A stretch of 64,000 nt of DNA, from NCBI GenBank assembly GCA_000482145.1, contig AUXH01000002.1, positions 1 through 64,000 on the forward strand. Reading direction: 5' to 3'. Made by a program: the position numbers and the translations under genes. The notes beneath the pieces were generated by a model, which had not been told where the DNA came from, searched no databases, and was given only the letters and a program-made list of their open reading frames with translations. The number at the start of each line of letters is the position of its first letter. Within the stretch, counting starts at the first letter, position 1. Positions 56,189-64,000 of this stretch are shown here, piece by piece. This DNA comes from Strigomonas culicis. Its lineage: Eukaryota > Euglenozoa > Kinetoplastea > Trypanosomatida > Trypanosomatidae.

Positions 56189-56765
56189 TTTATCTTTGTA
56201 TATGTACATTCGGACTTCAACAAGTGCACAAGTTTATTATTATTATTGTTTTCCCGTTAGCTATTGTATATATATGTATATATTTCGTGTGTGCTGCTAT
56301 TTTTTTTTTTAAGGGATTGGAGTGGAATACCATTTTTTTTTCTGTTTTATTTTGTGTATTTTCTAATTTGATACTACCTATGTCTCGTATTGTTTAATAC
56401 TTGTTTTTCCTATAGATATATATGTGCATGCATAATAATCATATGTGTATGCATGTATCGTGCTTCGATACAGTAGGGAATCAATGTGTTTCTTGCTACC
56501 AGTAAAGGCTTTGTGTTTATTTATTTTTTTTTACTCATATTATTTTTGATTTTATTGATGGTATTGTTTATTTTGGTGTACATTATCTTTATTCTCATTA
56601 CTATTTGTTATTTATCTCCTTTTACTTGCTATTTATTAGATTTAGATTTATTTATTTATTATATTTTAATAAATATTCTGTGAAATAATATTAGAAACAT
56701 TTGAATCTTTTTTTTTGTCTTTTTCTACCCCTTCCTTACCCCTTCTCTCTTTTCTTGACCGTATA

Positions 56766-56791
56766 ATATATATATATATATATATATATAT
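56766..56791. repeat. (TA)n microsatellite
   Basis: About 13 TA units ending 20 bp before the ATG of the RAD16-like gene. Confidence 0.9.
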
Positions 56792-56810
56792 TAAAGTTTA
56801 CTAACCTAGT

Positions 56811-59147
56811 ATGCGTAGGTGTGCATTTAATTATTTTAGGCGTACATGTTGTTTTCTGTCTACTATCACACAGGGTCCTATCGACTCCTCTGACTCGTCT
56901 GAAATCAAAGGGTTTTATTCTTCCTTTAGTTATGATGACGAACTCAAACAAGTAGAAGTTCCGCATCTGTCAATGGAACTACTTCCTTTTCAGAAAGAAG
57001 GCGTGGGGTGGATGGCGCAACGTGAGCTCACCCACATTGGCGGCATCATGGCAGACCACCTCGGTATGGGTAAGACGGTTCAGATGATAGGCTTATGTTT
57101 AATGACCGATAGCATGAATAAGTTAATGAAATCGAATAATTTTGCTCATAAAAATCCTGCTGTCGAAGGAAACCGACTTCTAACTGTTCTGCGACAGATG
57201 CAACGACTGAGTTTCATTTCCAACTGCTCTCGTATTAACAGACCCGCTGAAGATTTGCTCCACTTAATCAGTCAAGTAAACACGGCGATGGATCGCCAGG
57301 GATCTGGATTCAAGCATGTGCGTTCGGAATTGGAAAAATGGCTTCAATTCGCCTCGAAATTTTATCCTTCTTATGAGAAACGAGCTATATCGTTTCTTAA
57401 TGATGAACAGAAGCGTGATTTCGAGTTAATTGAGTCGAAGGAGCTGCGGACGCTGGTGGTGGTGCCTGCATCTCTGTTGCTCCAGTGGAAGTCTGAAATT
57501 GAATCGAAAATTAAAAAATCTAGGGGAATTTCGGTGTATCTGTATCACGGTGGAAATAAGTGGGTGAGTTCAACCGAGCTCGAGACGTACGATTTTGTCA
57601 TCACCACGTACGAAACTCTCACTTACTCTGCTGTGGACGCATTTATTCCCGGAGACAAGGCGAACTCTTTTGCCTTTCTTCGCAAAGAGGCCGGTCCCTT
57701 GTTTCATATCCACTGGAAGCGCATCATTCTGGACGAGGCACACATGGTGCGCCACGCCAAGACGCAGCGGTGGCGTGCTGTGCAGGAGCTTCGTGGTCTT
57801 CACCGCTGGGCCGTCACCGCGACTCCGCTTCATAACTCCCTTGAGGACTTGCAGAACCTTTTGTTTTTCGTCGGCGTGCCGAAGTTGCCACTGCTCCCTG
57901 GTTCGAATTCGGAGGATCTTTTGAATGATCCAGCGCTGCAACATAGCATTGCGCGCTCGCTGCAGCCGGCACTTCTGCGCCGTGGCCCCATTATGTACCG
58001 AAATGGCCAGCGTGAGGTGTTGGTCCAGCTGCCGACAAAGACAGAAGTGGTCACCACCGAGAGCTTTTCCTTGCCCGAGTCCCAGCTGTATAATGGTGTG
58101 CTCGCCAAGTCACGAAGTGCGTTGGCTTCCTCCGAGCGAAAGGAAGGAACTTTTCACATCTTCGCGATGATGACCCGACTGCGGCAGGCCTGTTGCCACC
58201 CTTGGATCAGCGAGGGGCGTTCACTGAAGGTTTCCGTCTGCGGCATTTGCCAATGTGAGGCGGTGGGCACCGTTACTACCAAGTGTGGGCACGCGTTCTG
58301 CAACGAGTGTCTCCTCTTGCGCTTTCGCGAGGCCGTGGACGGAGATGAACTTGCCACAAAGATACCGTGCCCGACATGTGCAGAGGCGGTGTCGTACGAT
58401 TCGGTGTTCAAAAAGCAGATTCTCAGCTCAGCGGCCCGCATTGCGCAGTTCAAAGAGCGCGAGTTTGAGCTGAGCACCAAGCTGAAAATGATCCTCAAGG
58501 CGATCAGCGACATGAAGAAGAATCACCCCAAGGACAAGATGATTATCTTCTCGCACTTCACGTCTTTCATGGACGTCATCTCGGTCGCGCTGGACCGCTA
58601 CCAGATCGAGCACCTTCGGCTTGACGGCACAATGCCCCTCACCCTCCGCAACAGCACCATCCAACACTTCCAGAGCAGCACGTCCGTCCAGGTGATCCTC
58701 GCGAGCAAGACATCCACCGGCGTCGGACTCAACCTCACGGCGGCGAACCACGTGCTGGTGGTGGACCCGTGGTGGAATCCGGCGATCGAAGAGCAGGCGG
58801 TGCACCGGTGCTACCGCATCGGGCAGCGGAAGCCCGTGTACGTGACGCGCTTCATCATCGCGGACACCATCGAGCAATACTGCTTTGACATATGCCAGAA
58901 AAAGAAGGAATTTGGCGACGCCATCCTCAAGGCTGCCACATCCAACAACTCCTCCGCAAAGCTGGCGGCGACGCGGCTGCAGCAGCTGATGGCGCGCTTA
59001 AGTTACGTGGAGAGCACCAAGAAGCACTCCAAGGCCTCGTCCCCGCCGACGGGAAGCGATGACGGCAGTCACGGCCCGACGCAACCGAAGGCAGGGAAAA
59101 AGAAAAAAGAGAAGCGTGCTACGGGACGCGCTTCTCCGTCCGTTTGA
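56811..59147 (+). CDS. SNF2-family ATPase with RING finger, RAD16-like
   Basis: DNA translocase of 778 residues, related to RAD16/RAD5. ATPase motifs: LPFQKEGVGWMAQREL, DHLGMGKTVQMIGL (Walker A, about residue 82), LVVVPASLLLQWKSEI, ILDEAHMVRH (DEAH, about 305), AVTATPLHNSLEDLQNL. A C3HC4-type RING follows (CGICQCEAVGTV, then CGHAFCNECL and CPTC, about 475-525). The helicase C lobe ends with VVDPWWNPAIEEQAVHRCYR and IGQR. There is no HIRAN domain, favouring RAD16 (about 790 residues in yeast) over RAD5/HLTF. About 110 extra residues lie between motifs I and Ia. The tail is lysine-rich (KAGKKKKEKRATGRA). Base composition changes from AT-rich at the 5' end to GC-rich at the 3' end. An acceptor-like TATCACACAG lies 60 bp inside, so a start further downstream is possible. 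Confidence 0.9.
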   Translation: MRRCAFNYFRRTCCFLSTITQGPIDSSDSSEIKGFYSSFSYDDELKQVEVPHLSMELLPFQKEGVGWMAQRELTHIGGIMADHLGMGKTVQMIGLCLMTDSMNKLMKSNNFAHKNPAVEGNRLLTVLRQMQRLSFISNCSRINRPAEDLLHLISQVNTAMDRQGSGFKHVRSELEKWLQFASKFYPSYEKRAISFLNDEQKRDFELIESKELRTLVVVPASLLLQWKSEIESKIKKSRGISVYLYHGGNKWVSSTELETYDFVITTYETLTYSAVDAFIPGDKANSFAFLRKEAGPLFHIHWKRIILDEAHMVRHAKTQRWRAVQELRGLHRWAVTATPLHNSLEDLQNLLFFVGVPKLPLLPGSNSEDLLNDPALQHSIARSLQPALLRRGPIMYRNGQREVLVQLPTKTEVVTTESFSLPESQLYNGVLAKSRSALASSERKEGTFHIFAMMTRLRQACCHPWISEGRSLKVSVCGICQCEAVGTVTTKCGHAFCNECLLLRFREAVDGDELATKIPCPTCAEAVSYDSVFKKQILSSAARIAQFKEREFELSTKLKMILKAISDMKKNHPKDKMIIFSHFTSFMDVISVALDRYQIEHLRLDGTMPLTLRNSTIQHFQSSTSVQVILASKTSTGVGLNLTAANHVLVVDPWWNPAIEEQAVHRCYRIGQRKPVYVTRFIIADTIEQYCFDICQKKKEFGDAILKAATSNNSSAKLAATRLQQLMARLSYVESTKKHSKASSPPTGSDDGSHGPTQPKAGKKKKEKRATGRASPSV

Positions 59148-59654
59148 GTTGTCCCTGTTGCTCACACCCCAGTATTTTTTTTTTCACTAAGTCTTAATAC
59201 GACACACATGAACGAATCACCTCAATCCTTTAAAGTACATGCTTTTTTTTTAACGGTTCTTTCCCTCTGTATATGTACACGCTAGTGAATTAGATGCTTC
59301 CCATTGCAATTTGCCTCTCTTCCCATCTGTTTTTTTTTTTCTCTTGTAGTTAAGAAAACGATTTAGTTCGTTCGCCTCGATTTAGCCAACTCATTATTTA
59401 CTCTGGTTGTACTCCCAGTTATCACACTACATCATTTAGTGCAGATATAGATATACTTATAAATCCGTTTCATATATATATATATATATATATTTCTGTC
59501 CTTTTCAAGAGTTGTGCGCATTGCATTTATTAACTCATTTAGGAATCCTAGCATTTGGTACACACATTTCTTTTTCTTTGTAGCATTATCTAGTATTCGC
59601 ACCGGTATATATATATACACATATATATACATTTAAATATACGTTTCGGTGTAT
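59148..59654. other. Spacer, 507 bp
   Basis: T-rich with T-runs near 59174, 59246 and 59331 and (TA)n at 59472-59493. Presumed 3' UTR of the RAD16-like gene and acceptor region of the next. Nothing else recognised. Confidence 0.6.
59472..59493. repeat. (TA)n microsatellite
   Basis: About 11 TA units in the spacer. Confidence 0.9.
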
Positions 59655-60233
59655 ATGTCACGAGGCTCATCAAACTACGTCTCACCCAGCTTAGGACCCT
59701 CCGGCATGTTCCGCCCCGGCTACCATGACCTAGGCAAGGTCCCGGCAGAGGAGGCGCGCAATTTCAATCGAAGTACGCAGGGCACTTCCATAGAAGACAG
59801 TAGCGGCGCCAGCCAGGCCACCAGCGAGGGCCAGCCGCCCGACTACGCGCCGTCGAGGCGGGCGGACGGCCCCTCCGCGAAGCTGCACGCCACGGCGACG
59901 CCATTCTACCCCGGCCATCACGGCATCCAGACCACGGCCGCGGCGCCGGCGCCGAGCGGCAGCAGCGCCTCTCACGGCCCCGCGGCACCGCCGCCGTTTA
60001 ACACCATCGAGAAGCTGATGCGGCTCATCTCGAGCCAGGTGCACTCCGAGTCGGACATGCTCGTCGCCTACAAGGAGAGCTCGCGGATGATGGAGGAGGA
60101 CCTGCAGCGCGAGGTGGAGCAGCACCGGTGCGCGCAGGACCACCTCGAGTCCGTCCAGGCGACGCTCGATGATCTTATGCAGCTCTTCTCGGAGCAGGAC
60201 GACCTTCTGAAAGAGATCACGGTCCAAGACTAA
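59655..60233 (+). CDS. Hypothetical protein with C-terminal coiled coil
   Basis: Unrecognised 192-residue protein. The N-terminal two-thirds is Ser/Pro/Gly/Ala-rich and probably disordered (SRGSSNYVSPSLGPSGMFRP). From about residue 110 it forms a helix (NTIEKLMRLISSQVHSESDM), then a coiled coil (EEDLQREVEQHRCAQDHLES, then LDDLMQLFSEQDDLLKEI). The look is that of a small cytoskeletal or flagellar adaptor, but no family is recognised. A frame two codons longer starts with GTG; the ATG at 59655 is used. GC-rich coding, unlike the first plus-strand gene. Confidence 0.72.
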   Translation: MSRGSSNYVSPSLGPSGMFRPGYHDLGKVPAEEARNFNRSTQGTSIEDSSGASQATSEGQPPDYAPSRRADGPSAKLHATATPFYPGHHGIQTTAAAPAPSGSSASHGPAAPPPFNTIEKLMRLISSQVHSESDMLVAYKESSRMMEEDLQREVEQHRCAQDHLESVQATLDDLMQLFSEQDDLLKEITVQD

Positions 60234-61984
60234 CGTGCTTCATTCTTTCTTGTTCATTATTTTTTCCTTTTTTTTTCCAGTCAAAACCAGTATACACTAT
60301 CATTGACATAGAATTTAGCAAATCGTAGTAGCATCATTTCTCTTATTTCCTTTTTTTTTCACCCAATAATTCCTCTTCATCATCATCTTTTTTGTTTCTG
60401 TGTAGAAAAACTTTTTCTGACAAGCGGTCGTGTGACGGAGAAACAGGAAGATGGGGTTATTTAGATAGAGGCAAAGAATTAAAAGGTGATATAGCAAGTA
60501 GAACAACAAAAATAGTTTAACTCAATTCAATAATCATAATATTATGAAAAGCAAAAAAGAAAAGGGATAGTAATCAAGAAACGAGGAGATATACTCTTTA
60601 AATACCATTGCTTAATAAAGTACACTGACATACACACAGGTTGATAGTTTTTTTTTTTGCCTTTCTTTTGTAGATTTGGGTCGAACATTTTTTTTAAATA
60701 CTCTTCATTTCCTCTTCTTTTTTGCTTGTGTCGTTTGAAAAAGTACTAACGATTATGCGGTTCTTCTTTTTTTTTTTCTCGTTCACTTGCGTAATAAATA
60801 TGTTCACCACACTTGTTTTAATCTCGTGATTGATCAGACATGGAAAATACCGCGTTCATCTGTGGAAGCGTGTCTTCACTATAAAAGCCCTTGTGGTATT
60901 CTCAAATACTGATACGCTCACAGACATAAACCTCTTATTGAAAGAACAACAACAACAGCTACTACATCGATAAGAAGATGCAAGGAAAAACAGAAAATAA
61001 GAGAGAGAGAGTGTGTGTGTGAGAAAAAAAAAAGAATTATCAATTGTTTTTTCAAAAAAAAAATAGCAATGTGAGAATAAATAGAAACAAGCAAATAAAC
61101 AAACAAACAAACAAAATGGAATGAAGCGATCTGGCAAACTGTCAAGTAAGAAGTGTTTTGCAGCATTTTGTTTTTGAATGATTTCATTATTATTTTTATC
61201 TCATTATTATTGTGTGTGTGCGTGTGTGTGTGTATGTGTGTGTGTGATAATCCTAGTAGTAACAGCTGTAGCCTTTCGGGCCGATGACTCACATTCTTTT
61301 GCGACCCCCCTTTTTGTTTGCAAAGAAATGACCGAAAAGTGCACTAGAAGATTCTTTTCTATTCTTACTTTTTTTGTTGTATTATATTATTTCTTTTTTT
61401 TTTCCTATATTTTCACAGGAGCTTTTTTTTTTCTTCTCTCTCTCTCTATATATACATGCTTCCAACTACATAGCCAACACTTACTTTTATATACTTTTTT
61501 TGTAGTGTAAACAAAAAGATGAAAAAATCTTCTTATTGTTAATGTATGATACGTTCTCTCTTTTTTTCTTTTTTGGGCGTGTGTATGTATCGATGCTGCA
61601 TGTTTTTTTTTTCCTTTTGCTTTTTATATATATATATATATATATATTATTTTTCTCCCCTTTTAATCATTTTCACATACGGACTCCTTAAAGAAGAAGA
61701 AGAAAAAGAAGAGTCTTTTTTCTTCAGTGGAATTGATATATCGTTGGGCAACTCTTCTTTTTATGAAATGCTCGTTTGTGACCTGAAACACTTGCACACA
61801 TGTGTTATAGACGCTCTTTATTATGACCTTCTCTTTCTGCTCTCTTTTTCCTTTTTTTTTGTAAATCTACTATACGCTGCTCTCATTCTGCTATTATCAA
61901 AAAGGAAAATACAAACGGAATACAGCGGTCCACCCGTTTACCATAGGGGAGGTAAGCTCTTGCTCCATACGATACGGACACGAA
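60234..61984. other. Spacer, 1751 bp, longest gap in the window
   Basis: AT-rich with several homopolymers, (GA)n/(TG)n patches around 61002-61021, (TG)n near 61210-61247 and (TA)n at 61625-61648. Open frames of 90-217 codons cross it but are low-complexity. Strong T-rich tracts at 61840-61865 precede the next gene. No RNA gene recognised; one is not excluded. Confidence 0.55.
61625..61648. repeat. (TA)n microsatellite
   Basis: About 12 TA units. Confidence 0.9.
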
Positions 61985-63262
61985 ATGAACTCTACGCAGA
62001 ACAACGCCAACGGGGCGGTTTTCTACTCCACTCGCACGGCGGCGCCGCGGGAGGACGACGACGCGCTCTCCGAGTTCCTGCGGCAGCAGGCCCGCGAAGG
62101 GTTCGCAAGCAGCAGCTACTGGGGCCACAACGGCGGCGAGGTGCCGCCGCGCGAGTCGGACGACGTGACCGGCCAGAACGGCTACCGCTTCACGGATGAG
62201 ATCAACCGCAAGCTGGTGCCCTTTCCCAAGGAGACGACGAGCATGCCCAAGACGCGCGACTACACGCTCACCGGGCTGCACCTGCTGAGGGAGGGCGCGC
62301 GCGAGGCGTACAACACGGCCCACCCGATGACGGAGGACCAGCTGCGCCAGTTGGAGCTGCTGCGCGGCACCGGCGGCGGGGACGCCGACGGTACCAAGGC
62401 CCGCTTTCTGACCCTGGACACCACGACGCAGCGCATGCCGGGCAAGCTCGACGACGACGTGATCCAGACGCTGCAGGAGGGGCAGGCGCTAGAGGACGAG
62501 CTGCGCGACCGCCTGGCGAAGATCAAGAAGATCCCCTTCTCGACGGAAGACCCCGACGCCTACCGCATCACATCGGACGATTACATAGACATGTCTGGGA
62601 TCGACTCCTCCTCGTACCACGTGCGCGAGCAGGACCCGAACGACCCCAGCCGGATGGTGGACGTGTATAGGAGCCGGTACAACAACGTCACGCGCGAAGG
62701 CCCGCGGCGGCGCGAGCAGACGCAGAAGGGGATGGAGCGCTCGCGGCTGGTCAACCCGAATGAGCTGCGCAGCACCCTCATGGCCAGCCGGCGGGAGCAG
62801 ATGTCCGTGGGGTACGAGCCGTGGCAGGCGAAGGAGTTGATGAGCACGATGCACCGGGAGCATGCCGCCTACGACGTGGACGAGGCGCAGTTCACCAACA
62901 CGCGCGACGCCGTCGCGCCGCTGCGCAACCGCAACTACCAGCTGTCGCAGAAGCACGAACTAGCCGTGACGCAGCACGACGAGCGGGCGCGCTCGCGCAA
63001 CGCGGGTACGTTCGCGACCGAGTACACGGACGGCTACCAGGATCGCTACGACGAGGCGGACATCGACAAGAAGCACGCCGGGAAGAGTGTCTTCGACATC
63101 AAGAACGGTGCCTATACAATGGACCACCACTTCCACCACCCGCGTGACGCCACCGGCAGAGGAGAGACCTATAACCCTGCACAGCTAGTCCCTGGCCAGT
63201 ATACCACCATGGCGAAGGAACCACTTCATGCTATGAATTTCTTAGAGACGAGCGAGCAGTAA
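61985..63262 (+). CDS. Conserved hypothetical, probable cytoskeletal or flagellar protein
   Basis: Unrecognised 425-residue soluble, highly charged protein without membrane segments. Noticeable segments are EFLRQQAREGFASSSYWGHN (about residue 30), TEDPDAYRITSDDYIDMSGI (about 187-206), MVDVYRSRYNNVTREGPRRR, MASRREQMSVGYEPWQAKEL, and DYxDGYQDRY-like acidic/Tyr-rich stretches near the C-terminus (FATEYTDGYQDRYDEADIDK). The composition, many Arg, Asp, Tyr and Gln in a mostly extended or helical chain, is typical of trypanosomatid flagellar and cytoskeletal proteins; that role is inferred. The start ATG (MNSTQNNANGAVFYS) is supported by pyrimidine tracts upstream. Confidence 0.75.
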   Translation: MNSTQNNANGAVFYSTRTAAPREDDDALSEFLRQQAREGFASSSYWGHNGGEVPPRESDDVTGQNGYRFTDEINRKLVPFPKETTSMPKTRDYTLTGLHLLREGAREAYNTAHPMTEDQLRQLELLRGTGGGDADGTKARFLTLDTTTQRMPGKLDDDVIQTLQEGQALEDELRDRLAKIKKIPFSTEDPDAYRITSDDYIDMSGIDSSSYHVREQDPNDPSRMVDVYRSRYNNVTREGPRRREQTQKGMERSRLVNPNELRSTLMASRREQMSVGYEPWQAKELMSTMHREHAAYDVDEAQFTNTRDAVAPLRNRNYQLSQKHELAVTQHDERARSRNAGTFATEYTDGYQDRYDEADIDKKHAGKSVFDIKNGAYTMDHHFHHPRDATGRGETYNPAQLVPGQYTTMAKEPLHAMNFLETSEQ

Positions 63263-63712
63263 GAGTATGATACTGTCTCCCTCTCTCTCTCTCTCTTCTG
63301 GTCTTGAGTTGTGCTTGCCTGTGTACCACAGGCAATTGTAATTGTAAATATATCTGCGTCTATATGTATGGATTAGAGTATTGAATTCTGTTCTTCTTTT
63401 GATTATTACTAATTTTTCTGCGATGTATGTATCATGTATCACTCTTTCAATTCCTATTCGTGTCGGCCGCAATGACAACTATGGAGAGGCTTCTGCTCAC
63501 CACCAGAAGGCGAAATGGGGAACCCGAAAGGGAATGATGTTCTTCATATCCATGCACCCATTCGTCCCCCTCGTTTTTTTTTTTCTACACTGCTCCAAGG
63601 GTGCAATTAGTATTTCTTTTTCACTGTTGTCCTTGTTGACCCCTTCCACTGAGGTGGAACTCTCTTGTTTTTTTTTTGTGTTCGTTATTAATACCACCCC
63701 CCTCTTGTCACA
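63263..63712. other. Spacer, 450 bp
   Basis: Contains a (CT)n tract at about 63279-63298 just past the stop codon, T-runs near 63577 and 63669, and the likely acceptor of the next gene. Nothing else recognised. Confidence 0.6.
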
Positions 63713-64000
63713 ATGCTGCGACGGACGGATCTGTTCTTCCGCAAGTCCATCCAGCACTACCCGGTGCCGCCCAAAATGCGCCTGTACGGGCGCAAGTGGA
63801 GTAGCTCCCGCACCAATGCGTACAACCGGATGTTCTGGCGCACCGTCATGGATGAGAACCACGCGCGCCCGTCCTTCTGGGTCTCCGACTTCCGGCACAA
63901 GTACCTGGCCAAGACGGGGACCGACTTCCAGGGCCGCGTGCCGGTGTCCCCCGCCCCCGGCATGTACCAAGGGTTTAGCGACGTGCACAAGATCCTCGCG
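63713..64000 (+). CDS. Partial gene at right edge, probable mitochondrial protein
   Basis: Open from the ATG at 63713 to the end of the window (96 codons, no stop), so the gene continues outside. The translated start is MLRRTDLFFRKSIQHYPVPP, a basic, acid-poor presequence-like stretch. An Arg/Trp/Tyr-rich segment follows (MRLYGRKWSSSRTNAYNRMF, WRTVMDENHARPSFWVSDFR). GC-rich third positions and a T/C-rich tract with acceptor-like TTGTCACAATG upstream support it. The character is that of a small kinetoplastid mitoribosomal or respiratory-chain subunit, but no family is recognised. Confidence 0.72.
   Translation, partial: MLRRTDLFFRKSIQHYPVPPKMRLYGRKWSSSRTNAYNRMFWRTVMDENHARPSFWVSDFRHKYLAKTGTDFQGRVPVSPAPGMYQGFSDVHKILA

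Larger units (their letters stand above)
56018..56810. other. Spacer, 793 bp
   Basis: AT-rich and T-rich; contains the large (CA)n at 56134-56184, T-runs near 56301 and 56333, and (TA)n at 56766-56791 right before the helicase start. No gene recognised. Confidence 0.6.

Noticed and set aside
61546..62199. 217-codon plus-strand frame before the 425-residue gene
   Set aside because: Homopolymeric Phe/Tyr/Leu-rich translation of spacer DNA, then out of frame through the real gene.
1..64000. CRISPR array, insertion sequence or phage genes
   Set aside because: None expected in or seen in this eukaryotic sequence; simple repeats are microsatellites.

Overview
The window is nuclear DNA of a trypanosomatid (Kinetoplastea). 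Genes are intronless and packed head to tail on one strand for tens of kilobases. They are separated by short AT-rich spacers whose coding strand carries polypyrimidine tracts followed by AG, the expected spliced-leader trans-splicing acceptors. Many products are trypanosomatid or kinetoplastid hallmarks: an RBP16-type cold-shock protein, a RET2-type TUTase, an ATOM46-like armadillo import receptor and several mitochondrial proteins of unknown role. The strong contrast between GC-rich coding and AT-rich spacers would fit an Angomonas/Strigomonas- or Phytomonas-like species, but the genus cannot be fixed from this sequence alone.

Layout: from about 53.5 kb to the left edge all 31 genes lie on the minus strand. 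From 54.8 kb to the right edge all 5 genes lie on the plus strand, the last cut by the window end. The roughly 1.3 kb between them is therefore a divergent strand-switch region, where two polycistronic transcription units are expected to start. It contains a 450-bp, very GC-rich, hairpin-prone island.

Minus-strand unit, left to right (3' to 5' in transcription): uS10, a dsRBD-like mitochondrial protein, a DUF1648-like membrane protein, a Vps39-like HOPS/CORVET subunit, a mitochondrial membrane protein, an Lsm5-like protein, uS11, a Tctex-type dynein light chain, an atypical SDR with a zinc ribbon, ATOM46, bS16m, an EF-hand membrane protein, a CCR4/Angel-like nuclease, a coiled-coil protein and the ribonucleotide reductase large chain. 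These are followed by two unknowns, a membrane-anchored beta-propeller, a proline-rich protein, MCM2, a repeat-bearing putative mitochondrial protein, a small charged protein, a CCCH/methyltransferase-like protein, RBP16, two unknowns, RPB8, a calmodulin-like protein, a dual-specificity phosphatase, the RET2-like TUTase and an AT-rich unknown.

Plus-strand unit: an AT-rich unknown, a RAD16-like SNF2/RING helicase, two trypanosomatid-type unknowns and a partial gene.

There is no operon logic by pathway, as is normal here. Several themes recur: mitochondrial gene expression and import (RET2, RBP16, bS16m, ATOM46), cytosolic translation (uS10, uS11), DNA replication and repair (RNR1, MCM2, RAD16-like) and RNA turnover (Lsm5, CCR4-like). 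Coding GC content falls steeply on both sides toward the strand-switch region, even inside single genes. No tRNA, rRNA, CRISPR array or intact transposon was seen.
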